Positions 35,476-47,935 of a stretch of 64,000 nucleotides of DNA are shown piece after piece. Origin of the DNA: Lineus longissimus (lineage: Eukaryota > Nemertea > Pilidiophora > Heteronemertea > Lineidae); NCBI RefSeq assembly GCF_910592395.1, contig NC_088309.1, positions 8,682,501 to 8,746,500 on the forward strand, in the 5' to 3' direction. The notes beneath the pieces are model-generated. The model was not told where the DNA came from. It did no database searches and saw nothing but the letters and a program-made list of their open reading frames with translations. Within the stretch, counting starts at the first letter, position 1. Every line of letters begins with the position of its first letter. The position numbers and the translations under genes were made by a program.

Positions 35476-38400
35476 TTTGGTATTCAGGCTCCATAGATCA
35501 AGCATTTATCAAGTATCACCTGGGGACAAATGGTCATCCCATAGGTCGTTGTTCAAGCCTTGCTCAAGGAATATTGGCAATCCCAATGGTGCTATCAAGA
35601 ATGATACTGGTCACACCTATACAGTGGTTTGAGAATCGATGTCCAGGGCTCTGATCAATGAGACATAAATCTACGTGAGAGAACCTGTCAGAGCAATAAC
35701 GCCAGTGAATGCTACTGTTAAAGAGGCACCCTCTTCGTGTTCTTTGCATTTACTAGTGGTACAGGAAAATATACATACACAGTGCCATAGTGCAGTAATT
35801 ATGCATGCAAATTTGCTTAATCTTGGAATTTACAGTTTTTGTACATCTGTCTACATAACAGCATTGTCGAAATTTATATTCGGTTTGATTTACACATTTA
35901 GAAATTTTTAGCCTCGAGTTAAATTTTCAAATTTTACAACAAACAAAATAAAGTAATAATCAGTACTGTGCCACTGTCTGGTTTCCTTGAACATACTGGG
36001 CTATTCAACACTCATTATTTTATAACTGATTCACGACAGACTTCCTTTAGCAGATGAGAATCTTCAACAGGTTGAACCTGAGTAGTTTTATCGACTGTAG
36101 CCAAGTTACCAGAGAATGCCATCTTATTGTTTGTCTGGGATGGATTCCTCACGGCTGAGTAATGTCAGTGTTTTAAATAAATTAGCATTGCCCGCATGGG
36201 GAAATGTAAGTGACCTTAGGGAATGGGATACCTGAGATACCCGACTGTCAATGTCAATAGAGTGATTCTCTGTAAAGGTCATCAGACTAATCGGCTTAAT
36301 GGCCAGTATTAACACTACACCTACAGTAACAATTACACGGCAAGTGAAAAGCTCTAGCCAGCACTCTTCCATGCCAATTTTTCGATTGTTTTTTGGAAGA
36401 GTTCTGCTAAAAGCATTCTGAAAATAATTGAGATAATGGTGAAATGAAGCTGACAGTACCCATCAGAATCAGAAATACCAAACCATTTCATTGCAAACCC
36501 GAAAAATCCTACTGAAACTCGGTGTCATAAGACGTCTCTTTATAAGCAAAAACCACTGAAGTTACAGCAGAAGAGCAGTGTTCGACTAAAAACACCTGCA
36601 CAAACTCTGCAATTCCAACCTTCCAAAGTAACAAAGGTCAGAAAGTATCCGGTTTTGGATAAAATAATTTGAAAAAAGGCAAAGAAACCATTTAGAAGTC
36701 AGTACAAGCTGCCGCAAGAGGAAGCAGAGAGCTTGTTAGAAAATGCTAAATTATTAGATTACATCATGTTGAAATGAAAGAAAGCTATATTCTTTCCATG
36801 GCACGAACGAGGCAAATGACTATCAGCTATGCTGTAAATCAGATACCATAGATGAAAGCATACATAATTACCATATTGTATGGCTAAAGAAAAATCATCA
36901 ATGAATTGCCAGGTGCTGGAATAGTTAATGTCAAAAAGAAGATATTTTGTAAACACCCACCTCGTGTCCCCAAACAAACTGTTTTGTATCCATGGTATCC
37001 TCACATCGTGTTTCAGAAGCCCTGGTGCAGAAAGTCATAAACATTAGGGCTAATGAAACAAGTACAAAAAACTTCTTTCATCTCAAACTTTTTTCAAGTA
37101 TACAGAATTACAGCATTATAAGCCGGGAGCTTTTTTTACAGAATTTCTCAGAGGTGTTTGAAGGCGCCAACTGTCATAGGATACAAAGAGAAAATCAGGC
37201 AGGGAAACCAGGAGACTAATTTGACACGAACACAAAGGGTTCTGTATCATAATAGGAATGCATTATTTATTCAGTTTCTCAAATTTACATAGCTGAGTTG
37301 ACAGGGCAACTTACACAACTGAACAAAGAAGGGGGCATGCTTTCGAAGGCTCAAATGATGTTTTGGTCCATATGAAAGGATGGGAAAAGGCTTGGATGCA
37401 TATAACAGGACAAACTCCCTGGTAGTGGTCTTCATAGTGGTGGCAATGTCAACTCAAAAAAGGGGCATAACCACTGGCTGTCGAGTGCAGTCACATATGT
37501 AACGAATACACACCCCTGCATGAGTCTTCATCCTACTTGTTAAGACTCGTGTAACTGTTACCACTGTTACAAGAGTGGTCTTCATAGCGCTGGTAAAGAC
37601 AAATCCTAGGGTATATGTCAATGAAATACATCCCATAGATGTAAACTTAACGACATATTATGAAACCATCTCTCAACAACTATCGAGTACATACGAATGA
37701 TGTACAAATTACTCTCAGATGAGTTCCTTAACAAATAACATATGGCAAAGGAGCGAAATTTTCACACATAAAGAACGAAATAACCCAGCAATGATTCGAA
37801 TAACATGGAGCACAACATAGGTGAAATGATTGTTACCTACTGTAAGTAGTGGTACATGGTTTTCTGCAGCTACTGAGTGATTGAACTGATATTAGAATAA
37901 ATTTGAAAGTGGAACCGATTACTGCAGACAGGCCACCGAATATTTGAACATTTGTTCATTTTGTTTTTTCAAGGCTAACGATATCAAGGCAAAATATTGA
38001 ACACTTGCCCTTAGAGGGCAAAATCGTACCTAGTACAGTGGGTTAACTTCAGTCTTCCAGGCTTAACATGCAATCAAAGCAAAACAATATAGACTTTTTT
38101 CATAAATGAACACTGCCACTGTCCCCAAATAGTCTAATGAACTGCAACAAATCAAACTTCTGAAAAACAAGAAGTGATCATCTTCAACAATCTTATTGAT
38201 CTTTGCCTTTGTGATTTTCCACTGTGTTTTCCTGCTCTTTTGTCTCACTCTCCACCATGAACAGTCATGCTTGGCAACATCTTCCATTCGTCTATTGCGG
38301 ACATCCCCACTGGTATCGCTTGCTTGGATGGATACCACATACAATCAATGACCGACAAAGAATGACAATGGCAGTGGCTTTATTCACATTGTGGCAGCTA

Positions 38401-38629
38401 CCCGAGGAGAGACCATTAGAATGTTCGTGGCTCACATCTTATATGACCAATGCACTCAAGTCTTCTTCCATCATCTTTCAAAAGCTGTTGACTAAAAAGT
38501 CGATATGGTTCTGATAAGAATAAATCCTGATCAGCCAAACTAGCAGTGATTGTCAACTGCATTCACAGTTCATTGTAGAGAAGAGCACATCACACCGTTG
38601 TCTGCAGCCCACTTGGATCATGTGTATCC

Positions 38630-38980
38630 CTAATGCCACTCTGCTTGATTGAATTAATTTCCTTCACTTTTTCTTGGAGCTTGCTACTTCAATGTTTCAA
38701 GCGTAGTCAATTTCTTACACGTCACAGCACATATTGTCCTAGATGAGGTGATTGTCCATTGTGTATAAAGGTCATATAGTTGGTAGTATCTTTCCATCAT
38801 ATGCAGCGGATCTAATCACTTGCATTACTAGCACCACTCTGCTTGACAGAGTTAATTTCCTTCAGGTTTCTTTTGAGCTTGCTACTTCAATGTTTGAAAC
38901 TAACATCACAGCATGTGTTGTCTAGAAGAGAGTGATTGTCGTCTTAGAATGTAAAGGTCATAGTAGCCAGCATCATTTAA
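38630..38980 (+). repeat. ~197-bp direct duplication
   Basis: Two diverged copies share CCACTCTGCTTGA, TTAATTTCCTTCA, GAGCTTGCTACTTCAATGTT, the CACAGCA..TTGTC block and GTAAAGGTCATA. The first begins near 38636 and the second near 38832. Function not apparent. Confidence 0.8.
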
Positions 38981-40320
38981 TAGTCTGAAGCTGATATCCC
39001 TACAAGCATCATTTGCTGTTGGGACTGACTGAACTATGAGTGAAGTTAACCTGCTGTCATAGGGGGATCAAGAGGGCGCAGCCAATATGAGCCCCCTACC
39101 CCTCTTTCAGAAATATCTTTGAAATTGACCATGAAATTTGCTATTTTTTAAATATAATTGAAAAGGGACAGGATATTGAGTATGAAGCACTGAGGTCTTT
39201 TTTCCTGAATCCTGCATCTGCCGGCGGTATTGAGCATTGTAGCATCCCCAGCCTTCTGCAAAGAATAACCATGGCGACAATCTCAGAAATGTGAGGGTCA
39301 AGACATATAAGCACATGAATCATACCATGTTCTTGACTCAAGGACAAGACGATAAATGAAGCGGTGGATGACTTGTCTATAAAACCGGACTGATACAGAT
39401 TATACTTACATGCTAAATACCTTTCCCAGAACTCAGTAAGTAATCTCAAATTACGGGGACAACGCTGCAGAAAACCTGATACACCATACTGTAGAAATAC
39501 CTCAGGTTATGAACCACCTTATGCTTCAATGGGTGTGTTCTCCCACGAATATGCTTGATGAAATGATTAGAAGGAGAGAGGAACTCCTAATTGACAATTA
39601 TGTACATATTACTTGCGAAGGTATATCGAATAATGTCAATATGATATGGTCGTCTCCTCATAATTGCCAGTCATAACGTTTTCGATATCATGTAAGAGTC
39701 ATAAACATGTAGTGACAGCACACGCGAGAATCACAGCTAACGAAAACTCAATAACCTGAAAGGATTTTTAATCAATAAAACTAAAAGAAAATACAATGGG
39801 TGGCACATTTGTTTAAAGTGCTGGATTTCAGACAGGTCAAAACGTAGAGCCACAAAGGTCACCGGGGTTGTTTTACTTTAGAGAAGATTAAGTGACAGAC
39901 TTCCAGCTACTCCTCAAGAGAACACCACCACACTAAAGTGCTTTGATCGTTACATTCTCTAAGACTTCTGTCTCTCAAACACCCATAGGAACCAGGTTTG
40001 GCGATAACATCAGACAGCTATACTCTAGGGAATCCAGTGAGAGTGAGCTGGGTCAACTTCATAGTTTTTACCTTTTGTCTGAGCCTAAAAAAGAAAGGGT
40101 TACGTCAGTTTATATTTTGATTCGGATAAAAATACAGAAATGGGAGCCTCAGCGAAAAAAAACCTTGTACAGTGTCCTTCCACAGAACATCATTTTCTCC
40201 TTAGTGAGCTAATCTACCCCTGGGGCCATAATGGTGTTAGCATGATTTATATTACTAAAAGAAGTCAATGTCCCACTCAAAGAAACCAAATGACAAAATT
40301 GGACCAGATCCTGTTCTTCC

Positions 40321-40360
40321 AACAAGAGGCCCAAGGGCCTGGCGCTCAGCTGAGTTGTTG
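40321..40360 (+). repeat. terminal fragment of a dispersed element
   Basis: The phrase ACAAGAGGCCCAAGGGCCT is followed by GGCGCTCAGCTGAG. The AGCTCAGCTGAG ending is shared with the palindromic end of the element at 43460-43740, so this looks like an isolated terminus of the same kind of repeat. Confidence 0.4.
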
Positions 40361-41495
40361 CTGCGTTGTTCGTATATATTACATTACTCGTCAAACTCTA
40401 CTAAACTAAGGACTCAAAGCCTAAGGATATTAGCTTCTGGATGTGTAACAGTGAATTGCGGTAGACTGGCGCAATCTACTTCAAGCAAGCTCCACCCTTG
40501 CAATGTGTGCGCAAACAGATAACCTAACCTATATTGGACCATCAATTCTACACACAGCAACATGATTCATCCTCAGCTGTTACCATGATGATGATGATGA
40601 TGATCCTTTTCGCAAATTGGTCGTCTTCTGTCTTTCTTCCATACTTCAGTGCCACCGGATGTAGTCTGCCCTTGTGGAGGGATCCTTTCAGCACCGGGAC
40701 ACAAGAATCCATGCGAATTGAATCACATGGAGAGACTAGCCCAATCACCCGCTTTTGGCTGGGTAGAAATGGGTAAATCTCGCAGACTGGACCTTAAACT
40801 CTACTGGCGACGTGTGAGGCCGGTCTGACAGATGAGTAAGTGGGGTCCACCTAATGCAGAAGGCACCAGTTTCCCTAACTAAAAGGGTAACATTAACAAA
40901 ATGCTCTACCCAACTCTATTATTGCCTAAAGGCCTGTGTACACTAAGTAAAATATTAGCAACATTTTTACATTTCCAGTTGCAACAAATGTTGCAAAAAT
41001 GTTGCGCAGTGTGTACAGAGCAAAACGCGTCTTACAACATGTTGTAAAATTGTTGCAAATTAAATGCAATGCAATTCTTTGTTGCATGTTGTAAAAATGT
41101 TACAAACTCTTCAGCCAATCAGAAATAGGATTTGCGTCATGTGATCTACCGGAGTTCATGTGACTTGAACAAGAAGCAGGTATAGCAACTCTCAAGTGAG
41201 TGTCTTGCTTCGTAGGGTGATGAAACCTTTTCTAGAAGTTTTTGTATGACGGCTTGTCAGTCAGCCGCAACTCCTTTAGGCTGCATATCCATAGGCTGTT
41301 CCGTGCCCTGCACAACATTCCCTTTTTACCGCCTGGCGCGCCACACGGACAATGAACCTTCGTTGGTGTTATTGATCGTTCCCATAGGTTATGCCGTGTC
41401 ACATTGCGGGCATATATGCACTGTGGATTGGGAATATAGGCCCATATTGGGATTGAACATGTCCATTCTTTTGCGAGTGAACAACACGGAAGCAA

Positions 41496-41586
41496 TGTCT
41501 GAGGCGAAATTAATTCAAGAGGTTCATCAACGGGAACTACTCTGGGACCCCGAAACTGATGATTATCATAACAAGCACGAACCTGT
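41496..41586 (+). pseudogene. MADF/Myb-like DNA-binding fragment of the Harbinger element
   Basis: ATG at 41496 opens MSEAKLIQEVHQRELLWDP then ETDDYHNKHEP, which follows the start of MADF domains (LIxxVxxxPxLWDxxxxDYxNxxxK). Harbinger-type transposons carry such a second protein. The frame is followed by a possible donor (CT|GTAATT), but no second exon of the domain is present, so only the first third remains. It also lies inside a longer open frame (41246-41725) whose other parts I do not recognise. Confidence 0.6.
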
Positions 41587-41908
41587 AATTTGTTGCTTAA
41601 AAGTCAGGTTTTATATACATGTACATGTCAATTTGATGTTGCAAGTGAAAATACAAGTTACTTGTATTTTCATTTTCAATATTCATAAGAAATTGTCTTC
41701 TGAAATAATGACAGCGTGTGGATAAACGCGATTGACCGCTGCGAAATGAGGACTACAAAGGCCTACATGACCAAAAAGGAATATCCAATGGAGACGCAGG
41801 GCATAGTGCCAGGTCACAAGGCTGTTACGCCATAACGCCACACTACACAAGGGCATACCCTATGGATACGCGGCCTTAACAGGCAGTGGTATGCCCCATC
41901 ATCCACCC

Positions 41909-42037
41909 TCATTTTGATCCAGGGTCTGGTCCATATTCTCTTTGGTTATTTCGCCGCCTCTTCCGTCTCTCAACAATGACAGCTAAAATTGCTGCAGAAG
42001 CACTCAAAACACATCTTCTCTCCTTGGAATCATCCAT
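41909..42037 (-). pseudogene. Harbinger transposase N-terminal relic (42 codons)
   Basis: The minus strand reads from an ATG through AAILAVIVERRKRRR to a TGA. A short hydrophobic helix followed by an arginine-rich run and a Trp/Arg-Pro phrase is usual at the N-terminus of Harbinger nucleases; here the catalytic part is missing. It is divergently placed with respect to the DNA-binding fragment in the same element. Confidence 0.5.
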
Positions 42038-42427
42038 TTTCCCTCCAAAATACCTATTTCCCTTTGTTCCCACTAAAAAGTTTGCAACAATTTACCAACA
42101 TGTTGTAAAAATGTTGCTAATTTGTTGCAATTTTGTTGCTAGTGAACACAGGGCCTTGAAGGGCTTGTTGCAAAATTGTTGTAAAAATGTTGGTAAAATG
42201 TTGGTAAAATGTTGGTAAAATGTTGCTAATATTTTACTAGTGTACACCCTGCTTAAGTCAAGTGAAACTCTTAACAAACCTTAGCAGAATGCCACCATTG
42301 AAATGTTGATAATAATGATAGCAAGTCAAAACTTTAAAAGACTTGATTTTTTTAACCAACTGCCACATGCGGTTTTCTTTATTTAGTAAATTTTGAGGTA
42401 AGTATTACAGAATGAAATACTTGAATA

Positions 42428-43206
42428 CTAGAATTGCCTGGCTCTTCTGATGATTGCACTGGTGAACACCGAAGTCGATGGGATGTGCAAAGTCATAGCT
42501 CGATCCTCTCTCTTGGTCATCTTTGAGATGTGGTCACCAAATATGTTCAAATGCAGCTGCAGATCATTCCTGTCCTGCAAAACATGATGAGGAGATAACA
42601 TTTTAATTTTGATAGATAGCTAAGCTAGCCAAGTTTTATATCAAATACAAGGCCAACAACAACTGATAAGGCGCTAGGGCCGAATGATCAAGGAAGTTCA
42701 TTGATATGATTGGGAATACATTGTGATAAGAGTGATGAATCGGCCCCGTTTGAAGCATTGTGCTATGTACAGTGTGCAAGTGTCAGTGTGTATCAGCTAT
42801 CGCATTTATTGTTTGTTGACATTTCAAATCGCTGGAGTCGATCCTCAATTACACTGTTTATGTACATTGGCAACCTTACCCGATGATATCAGAACGATGT
42901 TTATTATTGTCTTGTTTATTCACATTAGTTCTGCTATGTGACAAGAGTTATTTGTTGAGAAATCCATGATTTAAAGCCGGACTTTGACATCGTTTCTCAG
43001 ACCAACCAAGCTGCATTTCGCAGATCGTTTTTCAACGATCGTCGACGAACTATTTCAAATTAATCACATCCAATTAAACAATCCAAGCCTTCCCTAATGT
43101 CATCAACATGCAATAACACAAGCAGCCAAATATTATCGCCTATGAAATTGTGAATTTAATGAGAACTTACCTCTGAATTGACAGAACGCGATCTATTCCA
43201 TAGCAT
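42428..43206 (-). CDS. candidate two-exon micro-gene (60 aa), function unknown
   Basis: Minus-strand exon 43171-43206 (ATG, 12 codons, donor GAG|GTAAGT) joins in phase 0 to exon 42428-42574 (acceptor TTTTGCAG, 48 codons, stop TAG). An AATAAA lies at 42378-42383, 45 bases past the stop. The joined product begins MLWNRSRSVNSE and ends IIRRARQF; it is polar and basic, with no membrane segment or motif I know. Upstream are E2F-, CCAAT-, E-box- and CRE-like sites. The two exons are the only part of a 20-kb gene-poor stretch with promoter, splice sites and poly(A) signal in order. Alternatively the first exon is a distant 5' UTR exon of TPST on the same strand, and the second exon is an alternative end or chance. 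Confidence 0.4.
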
Positions 43207-43240
43207 GGTCTCCTTACGTCTGAACTGCGCAGACTCGAGA

Positions 43241-43289
43241 CGTGACGTTCGCTGCACGTGTGATTGGACGTGGGATAACTCGCGCGAAA
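43241..43289 (-). promoter_or_regulatory. compact promoter: E2F, CCAAT, E-box and CRE-like sites
   Basis: Read on the minus strand: TTTCGCGCG (E2F-like, 43281-43289), CCAAT (43262-43266), CACGTG (43255-43260) and ACGTCACG (CRE-like, about 43241-43248), followed by the exon whose donor is at 43169-43170. The order and spacing are typical of a cell-cycle-regulated TATA-less promoter. Confidence 0.5.
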
Positions 43290-43459
43290 TTTAAAATGCT
43301 CTTCTTGGAGGGTGCTCACTAAATTGCGCCAGTAACACCACCTGGTGAGAAATTCATGAACTACGCCTATTGATAATGAAAGAGAAAGCTTTGCTCTATA
43401 AAATTAGATTTGATTCATGATCCCCAACTGAGAAATCAGCTGCTGGAAAAGTTTTTGGA

Positions 43460-43606
43460 AAATTTCGCTCGGTGCCACCTAGTGGCCAAACCGCTCATCC
43501 TGCCGGACCCACATTTGGTCTATTCAGGAGTCCTGAAGGGTCTCAATGCCTCAGAGGGAAAATCTATCGCCTATCCGCCACAGTTTTGAAACGTGCCTGT
43601 TTAACG

Positions 43607-43681
<75 letters not shown>

Positions 43682-43740
43682 GGACACTCATTCTACCATT
43701 TACTCATATGAATAGCTCAGCTTTTCAGCTGAGCTAAAAG
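43460..43740 (+). mobile_element. element end with (GACA)n tail and terminal palindrome
   Basis: A CCTAGTGGCCAAACCG block, then GAAACGTGCCTGTTTAACGG, about 76 bases of (GACA)n (43607-43682), and AGCTCAG-CTTTT-CAGCTGAGCT. The block order matches the end of the repeat at 28880-29882 (GGTGGCCAAACC, AAACGTGCC, GGAC tail, AGCTCACC palindrome), so the two are members of one superfamily with different simple-repeat tails. Confidence 0.75.
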
Positions 43741-46679
43741 CTTACTTCCGTCAACAGCAGAGGTACTGTGAACATCTACGAGATGATATAGCACAAACTA
43801 TGAGGTTAAAAAGAGGAATAAACCAGATGGGTTTTAATTCACAATCCTTCGATATGAAGTTGGTTACTTTTTAACCAGTATGCCACAATTATCTGCAACC
43901 ACATATATTTCACAAGATCAAATTTCAGAAAGAGTTACCATTACTTCGTCCATCGGGCCATCTCAGCTGGGAGGTTCACAAAATCAAGACGTAAGTGGTT
44001 TAATCACTGAATCTTAATGAATCGTCCCTCACCAGAAAATTAAGCTGTCAAATGTTGACACAACGATCGCTATCTTTAGAGGGTTCTCACTCAAGCCTGT
44101 CATCTGTGATTTTACACTCTGATAATCTTTAAAATTACCATCTACTTCTCGGAGGCAACATAGCTCTGATGAAATCTCCATTCCAATCTTCAAAAGCCAT
44201 GAGCATGAACAATCCCTGGTGGGGTTTGCATGCTGTCAGCAGATTTCAAAATGCTTGGACAGCTTGTGTGTATCAACCATCCACACCGATGGAAAATCTC
44301 TGGTGATACTCTATTTTCACTCACATGAGGTCAGCAGCAAATGTTCATTTTTGCCCCTTTCATTGTCTTTTTGCATGAATGAACTGATCCAATGAGTACA
44401 TGACCTATTTCGAATGCAATACAGAGAATGTGCGTATGCAATGGATACCAGTTGCACTGTATATGTGATATGTACAAATCAACAGACTTAATAAAAGTGA
44501 AAATCATCTTCACATGTAAAAAAGGCATTTCCCAAGAATTTGAATAGAGATGGTTAAAAACTGCAACAGAGGAATAGATTTTGCTATGTTATTTCACAGT
44601 CTGAGAAGAGATGATGAGTACATACGAGTGCATATACATTCTTGGTTGATTATGCTTTGTTTAAGTAATTACACTGCATATCCGCCCCACGATGGTTTAG
44701 AACATCATGATCAAAAACATGCACCGGAAGCCCTCAAAGATCAAACAATCGAGCATGTTCATCAGACACTGATGGTGCAAGAAGGACGCCAAAATAAATG
44801 ATATTTGTGTTAGCCGAAAAATCTTTCTTTTTATCATTTCTTCGCCTCTTGCTCAATTGTTGTCGCGAAAATTGGCCAAATCTGACCATGATTTGAGGTC
44901 AGCTTATCCTGACTATACAAACAAAATTTCTTTCTGCCAGTGAAGACTATCACATAAGTCACCTTGTACAAATGGCGAAAATTGCATTTTCTAAAATCTG
45001 CTCTTTCTGGCAAACTCCTGCCTTCATCACAATTATGTCAACATGTAAAATAGCAGTTGAATCTATTTTTACAACTTCCATCATCTCACCTTATTATCTA
45101 TACACGCCTTACTACGTAATCATTAAAGAAATTCTTCCTTTATAAAAATATTTTCCTTTGAAAGTGTTTGTAGATCATTTTTCAAAAGAGCAAACCACCC
45201 GAGGAGTGAAACATTCCAAAAACACAATTTCAAACGAACGCGACGAAAGAAATTCTACCAGCTTTGACAATATTTTTCCAAAATGTTTTACAGATTTATT
45301 TTTTATCAGCTGCCTAAAGTAAGATAGGCTCTTTTGAATTTCATTTTACAAAGAAGATCCAAATTCGAAATACTCTTGATGAAACAACTAGTCTGGATTA
45401 TTGAATTTTATAGTCATCATTTTGCTCAACTTATCTCAATATCAGTCTAAGACGCGACATCAAAGCCTTGGGCATCTTCTCTCCTTTTAAGTCAATCTGT
45501 TTGAGTCGTCTCCCTAACTAGATTTTACCTTCAAGATAAACCTGAAGATGTTGGCCTTTATTCCCTAGACACAGGTCTTTCTTCATGTGCCATATTATTT
45601 CTAGATAACGTTATGTACAATATCGAACCCAGACAATAAACTCAGTCCATCTATGGATATATCAAACGTAGGTTTACATTTCAAAAGGGATAATTAGATA
45701 TGATTTTAAGTTGTGAACATGGAAATAAACTAGTGTCCGTAATTGTCCAAATGACAGGAAGCAAAGTCAACAGACGACTTGTTTACAGCACAAATTCAGG
45801 ATGACAATATGAGACATCAAGAATTTCATATGCTTAAATCTTGATACAGAATGTTACTCTGAGACATGGGCATGACCTTTTCGATGATGATCTTGGTTCA
45901 CGATGGATAAACCCAAGAGCTATTTTGTAATATGCGCCAATAGTCGAATAATTTGATTGTTTGCAGTAGGCTGACAGATGAGGAAGTTTGAGAACTTGCA
46001 GTAGAAACATTTTACAACAATATCAGTTTCCTTAACTGGCGATTATAGGACATTTTATGTATTCAGCGTATGGAGAATAACATCATCGTCGATGGCTTTT
46101 TTGGAGGAAAACTTTTTTCCACTATCAGGAAATGAACACCCGGAGGATAAAAACCAATGGTGATGATATATCTGTTCCATATCGGATATGTCTGTGTTGG
46201 AGAAAAAAAACCATATCAGGTCATGATTAAAGGCAGCGACGGCATCGACCAATAGTGAGCATTAGCGCAAGAATGACTCGGTCATAATCTTGGTATGGTG
46301 TAAGCAACTTTGATATAAGCAACTTTGCAGCGCTAAAGATTTCACGAACATTGTGGCCAATAATTGTCAGTTTCCGATTCACCAATCAGGCTAAATCTGA
46401 GAAGATAACAACTAACAGAGAACAACTCAGGTAGCAGGAAAATATAATATCTGGTAACATTAAAAGAAATGGCCGAGAGGATATCTAACATTCTCACAAT
46501 GACCAACGCAACACCTGAACAAGAAACCTAATCAAGAAATGAGTTTCTTCCTCATCGTGAAAAATGTGTGTTTGTCAGATGATATCATGAGGTCAGGAAG
46601 CAGTATCCAATTACGCTCCCAATGAAATTGTCGCTGTGATAGCATAACCAACCGGGACGTGCTCAAAGAAACATTACAA

Positions 46680-46960
46680 AGAATTTACAGAGGCAACCAT
46701 TACAGGTAATGGATTGATACCATTACATGTAAAGGATGGCTGCCACCATTCTATTTCAAGGATAGCTACTATTACATGCAAGGGATGGCTACTATTACAA
46801 GTAAAGAATAGCTACATGTAAAGGATAGCTGCCCTCTTATGTAAAGGATGGCTACCATTACATGTAAAGGATGGCTACCATTACATGTAAAGGACAGCTA
46901 CCATTATACGAAAAGGAAAGCCACCATTGCACATAAAGGATAGCTACCATTACAACCCAT
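46680..46960 (+). repeat. degenerate 23-27-bp tandem repeat
   Basis: The phrase GGATGGCTACCATTACATGT plus AAA recurs about ten times with length and base changes (GGATAGCTACC, AAGAATAGCTAC, GGACAGCTACC). Confidence 0.85.
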
Positions 46961-47756
46961 TTTGAATTTGTCCATAGAACGTGCCGAATGGCATCAAATG
47001 ACCCTGTGCATATCTAGCCTGAACCGGTCTTAGATTGGAGAAACTGGAGTATGTTCTTCTTTCTATTTAGCACAAAAAAAACTTGTTTGGTCCGAGGATT
47101 TCATGATGTTAAGAAAGCAACTTCTAATTTACACTACAAATGAAATTATAACCATGATGGCAAAACCATCACGCAAGTTGCTGAAAGAAACATAACGGCT
47201 ACCAGGAAGAATTTCCATAAGCTAACAACATAGGACAGCCAATATTTATATTGGGGTAGTTATTTCATAAGGACAACATGTGGTGAGTAATATTCAATCC
47301 AAGATGCATTTTAAATGAGATGACATCCAGTTTTGACGCATTTCTGAGATGAGGCTGTGGCTATGATCTAGATTCAATCAAGTATTTATTTTTTCATTAG
47401 TACATTCCGACTGGGAACGAGGCCAAGATGATGAACGCATTATTACCAAGTAGTAAATGCGTAATTTTAACCCATATACTAGTCTCCTTGAGAACGCCTT
47501 AGGTAAAGTAAGCCATAACAGAAGACCTAATGAACCTGAGCTCTTCCTTTAGCCACCCTTTAATTAAAATTGATTAGAAATTCTTCAGATTATTCAGTGA
47601 TATTATTGATTAAAACTGACCACCAGAGCAAGGGTAATAATAGTTACAGTAAATTATTGATGTCACCAGTGGGCTGAGACGGCATACCATGCCTTATTAC
47701 ATCCAGGTATAAATTTTTGGTTTGCGTCTGCGTCACGTTGATTCTCAACTCGAGAA

Positions 47757-47935
47757 AAGTTCTTTTTCAAAGTAACGATACTGACATCAATAAAGTAGTT
47801 TTTCATGGTAACGATATTGACATTAATACGGTTCTTTTTCACAGTTACGATACTGACATCAATAAAGTAGTTTTTCATGGTAACGATATTGACATTAATA
47901 AGGGACTTTTTCACAGTTAGATACTGACATTAATA
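47757..47935 (+). repeat. 34/35-bp tandem repeat with a 69-bp higher-order unit
   Basis: Alternating phrases AACGATACTGACATCAATAA and AACGATATTGACATTAATA, separated by GTAGTTTTTCATGGT or GGTTCTTTTTCACAGT. The pair repeats at about 69 bases. Both strands stay open in one frame and give repetitive open frames that I do not consider genes. Confidence 0.85.

Larger units (their letters stand above)
33000..40926. other. gene-poor stretch
   Basis: Apart from listed repeats I see no recognisable coding sequence. Short items: a near-perfect inverted repeat at 33734-33765 (CTCTTACTAGTAAC with its partner), a 69-codon ORF at 33988-34197 with a good GCCATGG start but no known family, a minus-strand open frame at 36124-36414 behind a TATTTTCAG acceptor with a hydrophobic stretch (VIVTVGVVLILAI), and an ATG microsatellite at 40586-40603. 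Long introns of an unseen transcript, such as the TPST 5' UTR, may cross it. Confidence 0.4.
40930..42253. mobile_element. PIF/Harbinger-type DNA transposon relic with TAA target-site duplication
   Basis: The ends are inverted repeats: left AGGCCTGTGTACACTAAGTA, right (inverted) AGCAGGGTGTACACTAGTAA, both continuing AAATATTAGCAACATTT. TAA flanks both sides (40927-40929 and 42254-42256), the 3-bp duplication expected of PIF/Harbinger. Subterminal DNA is filled with TTGCAAC/GTTGCAA repeats. Inside are a plus-strand MADF-like fragment and a minus-strand fragment resembling a Harbinger transposase N-terminus, listed separately. At 1,324 bp it is internally deleted and cannot encode a full transposase. 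Confidence 0.85.

Noticed and set aside
34905-35632. Plus-strand open frames of 80-94 codons
   Set aside because: Produced by the 53-bp minisatellite; the translations are repetitive and frame-shifted copies of one another.
43472-43737. Plus-strand frames with repeated TDRQ residues
   Set aside because: Translation of the (GACA)n microsatellite in a mobile-element end.
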